The notes beneath the pieces were generated by a model. It was not told the DNA's origin and searched no databases. It worked only from the letters and a program-made list of their open reading frames with translations. The translations under genes were made by a program, and so were the position numbers. Of a stretch of DNA of 64,000 nt, positions 29,475 to 42,122 are shown one piece after another. The stretch comes from Closterium sp. NIES-65 (taxonomy: Eukaryota; Streptophyta; Zygnematophyceae; Desmidiales; Closteriaceae), in the NCBI GenBank assembly GCA_948144175.1, contig CANXME010002454.1:62001-126000 (forward strand). Direction: 5' to 3'. Numbering within the stretch: position 1 is the first letter of the stretch; each line of letters starts with the position of its first letter.

Positions 29475-32400
29475 TCAAGCACAGCCACTATTTTTTTTTT
29501 CCACATATGCATCATATATATACTGCATATCAGCCACACTCTCGAAGCACCCTGTGACGTGGTGCCAAGTACCCTGCCCCGCACCCAGTGGGACTGGTGC
29601 GGGCATCCACCCGTCGTCGGATCCCCCTAACTGCCGCACCGCATGCTGGATCATGCATTGAGCCTGCGCGCGCTGCAGTGCAACGGAGAGGCGTGTAGTG
29701 AGTCCTGCCTCAAATATCCGTGCCGATCCGTCATCCCCCCCACCTCTATCCCTCCTCCGCTGTGCTATCCTCTTTGCGCAGAGCCCCAGAAACTGACGTA
29801 GCGGCTCACTCAGAAGGCCAAAGGTCTCCGCCACGCACGCGTAAAAGTGTGGTGCCGGCTGCAGCCCCTCTAAGTGCGGCCCCCAGTGCCGCAGCTTCTC
29901 CTGCACCCGCCTAGCTGCTGCCACTCCAATCTGTGTGGGGGTCGCCCGTCTCAGCTGCACGTTCCCCTCCCGCTGTGGATCCGCTATGGAGACATCCACA
30001 AGAACCATCAGACCCTGGCCAACGTCGCGGCAGGTGAGGTCTGGGATGCGGGAGGCGGTGCCTACACGGCCTGTGCGTCCGACTGGTCCCTGCTGTTGCG
30101 CTGGCTGCTGCCCTGTCTGGTCCCTTGGTGCCTCCTCTCCGATCGTCTCTCTCCCCCTCTCCTCTCCTCCATCCACCTGTCCTCTCCCCTCCCCCTCTCT
30201 ACCCTCCCCCAACCCTCCCGACCCCCCTGCTCCATCCCCTGCTGCCTCTCTCACTCCCTGGCCCTCCCCTCCCAATCCCGCTGCCCCTCCTGTACCTCCG
30301 TCCGCTCTCTGCTGCTCCCGCCCCTGCCCCTCCTCCGAGGCCGAACCTGGAGGCGCGGCGCCCTGGGCCCGCGGCCTCCCCTGGCTCTCCTGCTGCTGCC
30401 TGTGCCGTCTCCCCTCCCCGTCCTGGCCCGTCTGCTCCCCCTGCCGTCCCCTCCGCCCACCTATCCCTCGCTCCACCTGACCCCGCAGCTGGTGCTGTCC
30501 CCACTGTCCCCCGCCACCCGGCTGTCCCGCCTCGCCTCTCTGCTCCCCCGGTCCCTCAGCCCGCGTCCCCTCTCCCACCACTGGCTGTCCCAGTAGTCTC
30601 GCTCGAGCCGCCTCCAACTGTGTGAACAGCGTAGAGTCCTCCACCTTTACCGCGAAGCCCGCCTCGACCGCAAAGTCTCGAAGCATGTACTTCACCGTGT
30701 CGTGGATGGTAGTGGCGACCCCGTAGCGCGGGCACCGAACCGCGTGATGAGGCACCGTCATGTCGTCAATCGCCTGTCCGCAGGAGCACTGACCTGCAAG
30801 GGCTAACTGGGGGATAGGGAGACCGAGACGAGAAGATGAAGCCGCCTGCCACAGCGCCTCCGGGATGCGCAGTGGGTCAGCGTACGGCACCGACGTCAAC
30901 CACGCCCCTGCACCTCCGCCCTGAAGGGAAGTCAAACGGGCAAGGTGCAAGGGAGAGGCGTGACGGGCACGCACGGCCTCCAAGGCATGCGCCTCCAGAA
31001 GACGGCTCGCTCCTGCAAAAAGGGAATCGGGGGAGGCAGAAGCGCAAGAGGGCCAGGGGGGAAGGAGAGAGAGAACGTCGGGTGGGAGACCCTCTAGCGC
31101 CGTCTGCAGAGCCCGGTCGATCTGCTCTGGCTCACCTGAAGCTGAAGCTCTGCCGAAACACCTCGCCACACGCAGGGAGAGAACAGAGAATGGGAGCACA
31201 CTGCACCCAGGAGCACACGAAACTCACCGGGGCGATGCGTGCCATGCGACGAATGCCGAAAACCCCCGAGACGGATGGGGAGGAAGATCTGGTCTAGGGC
31301 GGCCTCTCGGACGTCCTCGCGACAAGCCCAGGTCCCTGAAGCTAAAAGCTGCTGAAATGTCTCTCCCAGGCGTGCGTCCCACCGTGTAAAACTAGAGATC
31401 ACTGCGGGCGAAGGAGGGACGGTCCTCGACAGGTACTGCGGACGAGTGCTGACACACGCCGACAGAAGGCGGGCAGCTGTCTGGGGCTGGCGCAACCTCG
31501 GAAGCCAAGGTAGCACCCGCCCCATCCTCTCGAGACGATCCGGGAGACTCTGCTCCACGAACGAAACGGTGCCTACTCGGTACGCCTGTCACGGTGAGCC
31601 CTCGGCGTGCGACCTCGATCCCTAGGCCCGTGAAGGCCTCCAGATCCCTGGACAGAAAGGACTCTGTCTGGTAGACGAGGCACTTGTGCGGCTGGGCTGC
31701 AAGGCCCATCTCGCCCAAGCGCCTCACGATCTCGGCAAAGTGGTGCAGCACCCTGTCTGGGGGACCTAGCACGTACGTGTCATCGGCGTACGACCAGAGC
31801 TGGACATCCCCCTCCACCAGAACCGGCTCCAAAGCAAGACGCTGTGTCAGAGCGTACAAGAAGGGGCTGAGAGGGTCTCCCTGGCGAGTGCCCCGCTCCG
31901 AGTGCATCGTGACCACTCCCGTGCCTGACCTGTAGTGGAGATCCGAGGGCGTCCCGTAGAAGAGGCCGATGAAGGGGATCAGGCACTGAAACTCCGGGCT
32001 GGCCTGCAACGCCTGGAACATCCAGTCTCGGTGGAAGGAGTTAAAGGCATTCGCCACGTCTAGCTGCAGGACCACCCAGTCTGGGTGGTCAGCCAGAGCG
32101 CGGCGGACGCCTCTAACTACGACCTCTGTCCCGCACGTAACCCCCACCCCAAACTGCTGTGACGCCAAGAAGACCCTCGCCATCTGGTCACGCTAGCTGG
32201 AGACAGACTGCACGAGAAAGAATGCGGACCAAAACCTCGCCGATGGCAATCGGCCGAACATCCATGTTCGACTTCGCCAGAGCCACGAGGGTGGAAGACG
32301 CTAGCAAGGAGCGCGTAGCTGGAGCGCAACGGCCTCGGAGCCACTGCTGGTACACGGCCAGGAGGAAATGGAGACTCTGAGGGAAAGCTAGGAAAGTGTC

Positions 32401-35400
32401 TCGCAGGTGCTCAGCGACCCAACCGGACGGTCCTCCCGAAGAGCCCCGCGGAGCTGTGAAAATCGCGCTGGCGTAAGTGATCCACCGAGAGCACGAGAGG
32501 GGACCCCTGGAAGCCAGACTGCCAAGCTGGGGTCGGCCTCTCCGCGTTGGGGTGCTTCGACTGCAGGCGCTGTATCGTCCCCTGTGTATCTGGGGCTGCC
32601 TCCGCGGACTCGAGAGCCGCGCACGCCCGTGAGGTCTCATTGCACGCTGCCAGACGAAGGCAACGTGCAATGCGGCGCTCATCTGCTGTAGAGGGATCGG
32701 TGGCGGTGCGTGACCGGTGACCTGTGCGCCGAGGAAGGGGTGTGCGACGGCCTAGTGCATCTGAGACTAGCTCAGCCCACTCACCTCGACCAAAGCGGGA
32801 GATGCGCGTTGCAATGGCAGCCGTGTGCGAGCGGTCGGGTGGCGTCGCTGGAACAAGGAAAAGAGTCGGCGCTGCAGCGAGGAGGAAGGTAGGGCCAGCA
32901 GCCTCCGGGTCCTGGGCAATGCGGACTAGGATCGCACTGAGGACGTCGAGATATCCTCCGCGGACCCTCTCCGGGACACGTCGGAGAGGGCGTGCTATGG
33001 ATACGCTCGGGCGAGAAGTACTCTGTCCAGTCCACCGAGTCGAGCGTCTGCCACTGTGCGTCGGTGAACTGTATCCCGGTCGCACGGGGCTGTGAGAGGG
33101 AAGGGATGATCGAGGCGGTAGTCATGGGCAGCCTGCGCCCTGCGAGCCGCGTCCGCAGGATGGCAGAAGGGAATGTGGTGCTGGAGCGCGCGTCGGTTCG
33201 CGAGAGAGCTCCTGCAGGTGGGGCAACTCACGACCTGGTCGGGTGATGTCGCCGTGTCGGCGGGGTCAATCGGGGCCGTGGCGTCGGAACTGGCTGTAGA
33301 GGGGACCCCGTGGGCGGCCTGAGCTCCGAGAGGATCGCCTGGGATGAGGGGAGGAGACGACTCACCAGCCCCGTGCATGGGGGGGTGTCAGCGAAGATAG
33401 AGGTGGTGTCGCACAGGATAGGGCCGGGCCTCGTACCGGTACCGGTGTCGAAGCTGGGGAGGGGGGACGTGGAGGTGAGCCTGAAGTGTGTGCCGTGGTG
33501 TGCTCCTGCCCCTCGGCGGGGTGCGGTTCAAGTGACGGCTCTGCTACCCCAGGCGGAGGGGTCTCGGTAGGGGCGGATGCCTCATCCCTACTGCTGGTGA
33601 CCTCCTGCGCCACGGGGCTGAACGGGGGGAGGCGCCACCCCATCTAGGTGCGCGTGACACGGCCTCAGAACCCTGGTCCGTCTCCATTGGGGTCGGGAGT
33701 GACGCGCCTGGCTGAGTGGCGGGGGGGATAAAAGAAGGGACAGACCGGGTGACCTCCGCATACGTCCGGGTCCGGTCCTGTGGGACTGGAAGGGTGGGGG
33801 CAGCCGGAGAGCTGCTCGGGCGGTGTATCGCCAGCAAATCTGAAATGCCAGCCCTCACCTCCTCTGGGGTCTCGAAGACCTGCCTGCCTGTAGGTGAGAG
33901 TAGGAGGGCTGGCAGGGTAGAGGGTGGGAGTGGGGCTTGCTGGCTGAGCGGAGCTCGGGTGTGGACCCTGCCCTAGAAGGCCCCCTTGGCCCTCCCCAAT
34001 CACCATGGGTTGCGGTAGGGGGTCGTCGACATGGAAGGGGTGGGAGGGATGGGAGGGGGAGTCGGTGGCGTCTTCCATGGGCGCATCCCTCAACCCGACG
34101 GCCTCCATCCCAGTAGCGATCGCGGCCGCCGCCACCTGGGAGGGGGACACAGCACGAGAGGGGCAGAATGGGGGTGAGTGGGCTGGTCCGCTCCCATGGC
34201 CCTGTGGAGGTGCAGGAGCGGGGCGGGAGTGTAGGTTTGGTGGTCGGGCTGTAGAGGTAGGGCCTGGTAAGGGTTCAACGGGATGTGGGGTGGGGAGGGG
34301 CTCTTGGTGGGGGAGGGAGGGAGGGGGGAGTACGTGGGCTGACCCTCTGCCTCCTCTGCCCCTGTTCTTCCGCCGGCGGCCAACCTGGTTGTCCGCGCCT
34401 GTTTGTGAAGGAAGGGGGGGCTGTGGGGCCAAAGGGGTGGGTGGAGGGAGGATGGGTGGTTCGCCAGGCGGGGGGTGCTCTGTGTGCATCCCCTCTCTCC
34501 TCGAAACATCCCCCTCCGTGGGAACAGATCGGGCAGGCTGTGTGTGGGGGGTGATGGCTGCCCAACGGGGCCACTCGTGGGGAACCCGGCCGGGAGGGGG
34601 GGTTGGAGGTGGGGGTCGAGGGGCTGGGCCAGTGTGGAGGTTAGAGCGAGGTACAAGCGGTGGGGGGAGAGAGATTTGTGTGGGCTCTGTGGTGGCCTCT
34701 CCTGTGGGCCCCTCTACCCGGGTGCCGCCGCTCCCATGAGCCTGGGGCGCAAGCCCTTGTGGGTGGGTCTCGGCTGCCTGGGGGGGGTGGTGTGAGGGGG
34801 GCAGCCTGTTGGGTGGGCGTGTTGGGGCTGTGCGGCGACTCGGGTGGTTTGGGTGCCTGTAGCGTGTGGGAGAGGGATTTGGCCGCAGAGATGCTTCAAC
34901 CTCCGAGATGTGTGTACTACCGGGTGGGGGGGGGCCTGGTGGAGGGGGGGGTAGTGGGCCGGTAGGGGTGGCTGGGTGTTGGTAGGAGTCGGGGAGCATG
35001 GCTCCTCTAGGAAGGCCAGAGCCCTGGCTGCTCCACGTGGTGCTCTAAGGAGCCCCTGAGGGTGGGGGCAGAGGTGTGCTGCCCTTGGGGGTGAGGGAAG
35101 GAGTGAGGGAAGGGGCGGGGAGGGGTGAGAGGTGAGAGAAGGGGTGCCCTCGGGTGACTCTGCTCTTGTCGCACCCGCGTGCTCTCCCGGTGGACCGCCT
35201 GCAACCGTGGGGTCAGGGGTTGGGGACGGAGAGGGGGGCTGGCCATGGAGCAACGTGGGGGTCGGGGAGCACGGCTCCGCCAAGAAGGCCAGGGCCTTGG
35301 CTGCCCCCCTGGATACTACCGGGACCTGAGGGTGGGGGTGGGGAAGTGGTGCTCTTGGGGGTGGGTGGGCTGGAGGACGGGAGGTGAGGATGGGGGCTCC

Positions 35401-37526
35401 CTCGTGCGGCTCTGTCCTCAAGGTCTCCCCCAGCCCCTCCATCGGTCCTTCTGCTAGCATGGGGACGGGCATGGGGGGTAGAGGGGGAACCTCGACGTGA
35501 GGCTGCAGGGGGGCCGGGTCGGCCTCACCGTCAGGCGTGAGGTATTGGGCCAGTGGCCCGTCAATGTGCATCACATCCTCTCCCTCATCCTCCTCTATCG
35601 CTATCACATCCCCCTCTTCAGTGCCCACCCCGGTCGGGACCACCCTCCCCTCTCCTTCCCCTGTTGCCCCTATGTCCCCCAAGCCCACCCCGCCTGCTGC
35701 CGCTTTACTGCTAGCCCCTTTTGCAGTCTCTGCCGGCCCTGCCGGCCCTGCTGTGTGTTTCCCCGAGTTTGCTGCGGCCCCTGCCGCCCCTACTGGCCGT
35801 GCTATGGCCCTCCCTGCTGCTTCAGCTGCAGCCTCACCTTCTGCCTTTGAGGCCCCTGCCGTACCCTCTCTTGCTACAGCCGGGGCGGCACTCTCCCTCG
35901 CACCAGTCCCCGTTACCCCCTTCCCCGCTGCACCCGTAGCACCTCCCCCTATACCAGCCCCCGCTGTGGCCTCTGTCGCTCCTGCTGCAGTCCTTGCAGC
36001 CTCGACTGCTGCAGTCTGTAAAACCTCGCCTACCGTAATCTGCTCAGCCTCACCAGCCGCGGTCCCTGCAGCCTCACGTGCTGCAGTCCCTGCAGCCTCA
36101 CCTGCTGCAGTCCCTGCGGCCTCGCCTGCTGCAGTCTGTGCTAGCCTCACCTGCTAGAATCTGCTCAACCTCACATGCTGCGGCCTCTGCAGCCTCACCT
36201 GCTGCGGCTATTTCAGCCTCACCTGCTGCGCTCCCTGCCACCTGCCCTGGTCCCGCCTGCAGCCTCATCCGCTGTGGTCCCTGCAGCCTCACCTGCTGCA
36301 GTCCCTGCGGCCTCACCTGTTGCAGTCCCTGCGACCTCACCAGCTGTAGACTGTGCAGCCTCACCTGCTAGAGTCTGCCCAACCTTACATGATGCAGCCC
36401 TCGCAGCCTCACCTGCTGCGTCCGCCGCAAGCCTCACCTGCTGCGGCCCCTGCAGCCCCGCCTGCTGCGCTCCCTGCAGCCTCGCCTGCTGCGCTCCCTG
36501 CAGCCTCGCCTGCTGCGCTCCCTGCGGCCTCACCTGCTGCGCTCTCTGCAGCCTCACCTGCTGCGCTCCCTACAGCCTCACCTGCTGCGCTCCCTGCAGC
36601 CTCACCTACTGCGCTCCCTGCGGCTTCACCTGCCATGGTCCCTCCTGCAGCCTCACCCGTTGTGATCCCTGCAGCCACACCTGCTGTGGTCTGTGCGGCC
36701 TCGCCTGGTGCGGTCCCTATAGCCTCCTCTGCTGCGGTTCCCCCAGCCGACACAGCAGCAGGTTCCGTGGCCCCTACTCCTGCAAAACCTGTCTCCATGG
36801 CCTCTGCCCTTTGCCTGGCCAGAGTCACGGTCCCTGCCGCCCCTTCCCGTGCAGCCTCTGCCGCCCTTTCCCGTGCAGCCGCTGCTGCCCCTTCCCTTGC
36901 AGCCTCTGCTGCCCTTTCCTCTGCAACCTCTGCTGCCCCTTCCCCCACAACCCCCTATTGCCCCTTCCCGTGCAGCCTTTGCTGCCCCACCCTCTGCAGC
37001 CTCTGCTGCTCCTTCGCACACACATTCACTTACCCCTTCCCGTGCAGTGTTAGCTGCAAGTTCCCCCCTGGCTCTGCCCCTCTCCCGCTTCTATGTGCTT
37101 GGGGGTGCTAGTAGGATTAAGTGTTTTCACAAGTAATCTGGTTTGCGAATGGGAGGTAGCGAGTGAGTTGGGGGATCTCTCCACTTGAGCATGCATGGGT
37201 ACCGTCCCCGCTGTCACCTGAAGGGGGGGTAGGACTGGGATGGGGCAGCGGGGGTAGGGCGCGGTTTTGAGCGTGCTGGCTCCTCCTTGTGTATTTCCTC
37301 CAGTGGGGCTTGGCGTTCCTCTGTTCCATCCTCTTCAAGGGTACGCTTTCTGGCCCCTAGGGTCAGATTGTGTGAGTGTTTTCGCTTGGTCAGGTGTGTG
37401 TTGTTTCTTCCTGACTGTTGAAGTGGGGGGAGTGGGAGAGTAGGGGGTGGCTCGGCTGCGGGACCTCCCAGATCGCCGAGGGGCTCCCGGGTCTGCCTTT
37501 TCCCCACTCGCGGGGTGCTGGGGCAT
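29475..37526 (-). pseudogene. LINE polyprotein, frame-disrupted (L2)
   Basis: The start ATG at 37526 and all domains can be followed, but the frame changes about eighteen times, mostly by single-base gains or losses. Recognisable blocks include the N terminus 37335-37526, Ala-rich segments 34714-36948, the Pro-rich segment 33665-34999, the C2H2 finger in 32995-33378, the RT with YADD in 31392-32183, and the CCHC-to-RLE part in 29475-31199. The normal stop after DAYV is also lost, so the last block runs nine residues further. Either this is a decayed copy, or the indels are consensus errors in a hard, GC-rich repeat; the low substitution load makes the second explanation worth testing. Confidence 0.85.
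35987..36740 (-). repeat. 24-bp coding minisatellite (L2)
   Basis: Same unit as in L0. It includes the extra segment (around 36175-36210) shared with L3/L4 and absent from L0/L1. Confidence 0.82.
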
Positions 37527-40112
37527 TGTTACAGAGGCAGCATGCCTGGCGGTGGCGGTGTGAGTTGCTGGAGTTGGCTCAAGAGGGCGTCAAAGGGGGA
37601 AGGAACTCCCTGGCAGAGGCCGGGGTGCGGGGGGTTAGCTTGGGAAGATGGAAAAAGGGTGGGGAAAGCGGTGCGCAGTGGGTGGAAGAGAGGGTAGAGG
37701 GGGCCTGACAGGTTGGAGGGGATTGGGGCCCAAGGGGGGGGCGGGCTGGGGGCCGGTTGAGAGGGGAAGTGTTGGCGGGCTGTAGTGGAGGTGGGGGGGC
37801 GGGGGTGATGTAGTGGTGGGCGAGCAGGGTGTGGGGACAGGTGGTGGGCCAGAGGTGGGGAGGGCAGGGCAGAATTCCACGGGAGGTGGGGGTGGGCAGG
37901 TGGAGCCAAGGTGGGGAAGGAAGGGTGGGGAACAGAGAGGAAGGGGCAAAGGGTAGTGGGTAGTCGAGTTGGCGTGAGCCTGGTAGCGGGTAATGAGAAG
38001 GTTGGAAGGCGGGGGGTGAGAACGTGGGAGGGCAGAGAGGGCACCGAAAGGAGGCGCTGTGGTAAATGCAGAAATAGATGCGGGGCCGGGAAGCAGGGGA
38101 CAGAGGGAATCGGGGAATTGATGAAGGGTGATACCTGCGGATGGGCGAGCCCCAGGGGGGAGGAAATATGGAGGGTGTTGGAGAAGGGGGAGACTGGGGG
38201 GGGTTGAGGTAGGGTGTTGGAAGGCACAAGGGGCAGGAACAGGGGGTGCAGAGGTTGGTTGGGGGAGGGAGAGGCGGTCTGGTGCCGCGGAAGGGCGGAC
38301 GGAGGTTGGGGACGGCACAGCACAGGGAGCAAAAGCAAGGGGTGTAGACCCTGGCTGGGGGTAGGAACGGCAGGTGTGGAGTTAGGGAGAGGTAGAGGGA
38401 GGCTGGGGTAGGTGGCTGGATTGCGCAGGGAGCAGGGGCAGGGGGTGTAGAGATTGGATGGGGGTGGGAAAGGCGGCGTGGTGTCAGGTGGCGGCAGTTG
38501 GGTCCTCGAAGGGCCTGGCAGGGCAGGATGCAGAGGTGCAGCCCACGCTGGATGCGGAAGTAGCTGGGGGGGAAAGGGAAGGCTGGAGGGGGAAGGTACG
38601 GCTCGTAGAGGTGTGGGGGGCAGAGTGGGAGTGGGGAAGGTAGGAGGGGGGTGGAGGAGGGACGTTGTGGACAGGGGAGTGGGGGAACATGCGGGTGATG
38701 ATAGGGAGAAGCCGGGGGGAGGGAGAAGGGGGAGGTGGTATGACGTGGGCGAGGGTGACGCACGGGCAGAGCGCGGCGGTACTAAGGGCAGGGAGACGGG
38801 GGGCTGGGGGGAGAAAGGCCTGCTTGGGGGCGTGGTGGGGGATAAGGGGAGAGGGGCGGTAATGCTGGTGGGCAAAAGGGGAGGGTGTGGTGTAGTATGA
38901 TGAAACAGAATGGGGGGGGTGGCGGACTGGATGGGGCCCTGGAGGGTTGGGAGAACAAGGTGTAAGCTGCCTTTCTGATTTTTCCTGGTTTTTTTCGGAT
39001 TTATATGAATTTCTTTTTCTTTTCTTTTTTTTTTCCTTGAAGTTGTTTCCTCTTATTTCCTACGGTTTCCAGAAACAGGGCGGCCTCTGCTAGCTAAGCG
39101 CCGTTAGGGAAAGAGGTTAGGTGGCGGGGTGGCTAAAGCGCGCGTGTGAGGGGGAAAGGGGCGGTGTGAGCAGGGAGGTGACTATGTGGGTGGCGACGGG
39201 GTAAGGTTACGACGTGTGGGTGGCATGCACGAGTGCGCGACGAGGCATGGCAGGGTGGGGAGTGAGCAAAAGGGGAGTGGGGCGGCTTGTGTGCCAAACG
39301 TGGGCGGCTAAAACGCTCTAGGCAGAAAACGCGCTTCGGGAGGCGCGCAAGGGGAGGGCTGCTTAATCGCTACGAACGTAGCAATTTCGCCTCCCTCCGC
39401 GCTGCCTTTCCCTGGCGGTAAGCGCCCCGCGCGGTTCCGTCTACGTCGCGGCTAGATTGAACAGGCGGGGAAAACGAGTGCGTGACTAAACATGATAGGC
39501 GACGAGAAAGCGTGCTTGGAAACGCGCGGCTCTTCGAATTAGGGTTTCGACAATGAAGGGCGCACCGAAAGGGAAGGAAGAGTGCTAACTACGGGCGGAA
39601 GCTAAGCTCAGTGACTTCGAGAGAGGGAAACCGCGGGAAAAAACTCGGTATTTGCTAATCGCTTCGAATGGAAAAGCCGTGAGCAGAAAAGAGCGGGGGG
39701 ATAAGGGAGAGTGTCGAGAGAGGGGATGGGCGGGAACACCGTGTCTGGCGGAGTTGTGGTTGTGAGTCGCGCGCGCTGTTACACTCCGCGGGCGAACTTC
39801 GCGTCCACGCCCCACCTCCCGTTACACCGGCTGCAGCGCGTCCGCAGCGATCCCGCGATGGCGGGGTCGAACAAACGGTTCCGTAACACCCCGCGAGTTC
39901 CGTTTCCGAGACTCCTGAGGGTCGCGCGCGAAACTCGCGACCCCCGTCCCGTCGAACTCGACAGTCGAAACTAAAAAACTAACCGTTGGAAACGCTTATA
40001 ACTATAACATAAACAACTATCACAATCACTTTGTCCTTAAGCAACTCGAAATAGTAGGTTTAGGAGGCTCCTTAGTAGGCAGCCATGGCTAGGTAAGCTA
40101 GGTCAAGGTAAG
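37527..40112 (-). other. LINE 5' leader (L2)
   Basis: Homopurine zone to about 38960, T-rich zone about 38980-39065, CpG-rich terminal kilobase to 40112. The 5S-like 12-mer is at 39092-39103 and the hairpin at 39919-39943. The long G run present in L0/L1 is short here (near 38715). Confidence 0.62.
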
Positions 40113-40177
40113 AGCGCCGGTGGGCGAGAGCAGTACTGGGCTGGGTGACCTCCCGGGAAGTCCTCGTGTTGTACCCA
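40113..40177 (+). pseudogene. 5S rRNA gene, 3' part (positions 55-119) next to L2
   Basis: Matches from position 55, so the start of box A is altered while the intermediate element and box C are intact. It is less likely than the L0/L1 fragments to keep promoter function. Confidence 0.9.
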
Positions 40178-40710
40178 TTTATGCCCCTTGCTCGGCACGT
40201 GCCGGGGGAGGGGCAAGCGGGAAAAAGAAAGGACGATTTTAGCGCGTCCGATTCTTTTCTTTTCGTTTTTTTTGCCCAAACAACGACCCAGCGGGGTGGG
40301 GGGCCCCCGGGGAGGCTTGCCCATGCGAAGAAACGCCCCGTGCGCACCACCGTTGGGCGGTTGGAAGCCGCACACGGTCGCGGGGGTGGAGAGCGGAAAC
40401 GGGCAGCCGGGGGAGGGTGGGGGCGGTTGGATGGGACTTGGGGTGTACGGGGGGCAGGGGAGTTGAGGGGGCAAGGGGAGGGGCAGCAACGGGCAGGGGC
40501 TGGGCCAACTGAGGGCACGGAAAAGGGGCGGGCAGAGGGTGAGCAGAGGGGCGAGCGATGCAAGGGTGGCACCATAGGGGGGAAACCAGTTGCACGGAGG
40601 TGGGAGGTGAGGGGCGTGCGAGGGGGTGGGAAAGGGGCAGGGAGGGGCAGAATGGGAGGATGTAGGTGGGGGGGGGTGGGGGAGGGGAGTGTGCGTGTGT
40701 GTGTGTGTGT

Positions 40711-40761
<51 letters not shown>

Positions 40762-41695
40762 GGGGATTGAAGGGTGGGAGGGGGGCTGGTCGTGGGGATG
40801 GGCTGATGGTGGTAAGAGGGCAGCAGGGATGGGGAGAAGGGAGCGTAACGAGGGGAGAGCAAAGGGCAGGGGGGGAGGAAGGGAGGGGCAGGGAGGGAAG
40901 AGGCTGAACGTACAAAGGGGGGAAACGAGGGGCATGGATGATAGGAAACGAGGGCAGGGGTGTGGGAAATCAAGGGCAGGGAGGAGAGAAGCAATGGGTG
41001 AGGGGAAAACAAGGGAGGGGCAGACGGGGGGCAGGGAGGGAAGAAACGTGGGGCAGGGAGGGGAGAAGCCAAAGACAGGGGCATGGGCAGGCGGGGGCAG
41101 GGAGGGAGCAAAGGAGAGGCACGGAGAAAGAAAGGGAGGCGCGGGGAGGGGAGAAACCGGGCGTGGGGGGGGGGGGCGGAAAATGAGGGGCAGGGCGGGG
41201 AGGAGGGAGGGGCAGGGAGGGGAGAAGCTGAGCACACGGAGGGGGGAAAGGTGAGGCAGGGAGGTAGGAAGCCAAGGACAAGGGGGGGGGAGAGTGGGGG
41301 GGGCAGGGAGAGGGGGGAGGTGGGGAGCGGGGAAAGGCGGCGAGGGGCAGGGAGGGGAGAAACCAAGCATAGGGGGGCGAGATACGAGGGGCAGGGTGCG
41401 GATTGAGGAGGGGCAGGGAGTGGAGTGGGTCGGCGAGGGGAAGGAAGAGGCGTGCAGCAGAGGAGGGGAGGGGGGAGGAGAAGGTAAAGGAGGGGAGCGC
41501 ACGGGCGGGGAGGAGCGAATGGCGGGCGGTGGGAAACGGCGAGGGGGGGCAGGGAGGGTCAAAAGAGGCGGCAAGGGAGCGGGCACGCGGAGGGTAGGGG
41601 CGGGGGGAGCGGATGGCATGAGGGGGCAGGGGGTGTGACTATGAAGGGGGGGACCCGGGCAAGGGGTGTGTAGCGGTCGGGGCACGAGGTTGACG
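40178..41695 (+). repeat. 5S intergenic spacer, unit 6
   Basis: As unit 1; the microsatellite is at 40689-40755. From about 41403 on it appears identical to unit 7 at a constant offset of 12163. Confidence 0.86.
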
Positions 41696-41770
41696 TGGTA
41701 CGATCATACCTCGGCTACTACGCCGGATCCCATCAGAACTCCGAAGCTAAGCGCCGGTGGGCGAGAGCAG
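41696..41770 (+). pseudogene. 5S rRNA gene, 5' part (positions 1-75) next to L3
   Basis: Unchanged positions 1-75, cut at the same base as the fragments next to L1, L2 and L4. Confidence 0.93.
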
Positions 41771-42122
41771 TTATTCATTAATAAGGGAAGAGCAAATACA
41801 AGCCGAATATAATGGTTTTTCCAAGACTAGGAAATTTCGACATAGCCTAAGCGCTATGAGGACGATTTATATATTTTGTAGGAAAAGGGGGAAAGAAAGG
41901 AAAGGAAGGAAAGATGAAGGAGTAAGAAGAAGTGGTAGGGAAAGGAAGAGGGTGGTAGGAAGAGAAGGGAAGGATAGAAGAAGGGAACAGAAAGAGGGAG
42001 GTGGGAAGAGAAGAGGAGAGAGAGAGAGAGACTAAGGAGAAGGAAGCACCAAAGGACCAAACACGGCAGCAACCCGCACGACCGCACGGGCACAGCGTTT
42101 CAAGCACAGCCACTATTGTTTT
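41771..42122 (-). other. LINE 3' UTR (L3)
   Basis: GA-rich on the + strand; ends ...AATGAATAA (minus strand) at the 5S junction, with no poly(A). Confidence 0.72.

Larger units (their letters stand above)
29145..40112 (-). mobile_element. 5S-targeted LINE copy L2 (full length, frame broken)
   Basis: About 10.97 kb on the minus strand. It is colinear with L3 in leader, coding region and 3' UTR. At the right, the element end reads GGTCAAGGTAAG before 5S position 55, so the duplication is about 21 bp with a small change at the 5' junction. The coding region has many small indels while substitutions against L3 are few. Shared variants (for example GCTTAATCGCTACGAACGTAG in the leader) group it with L3/L4. 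Confidence 0.92.
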
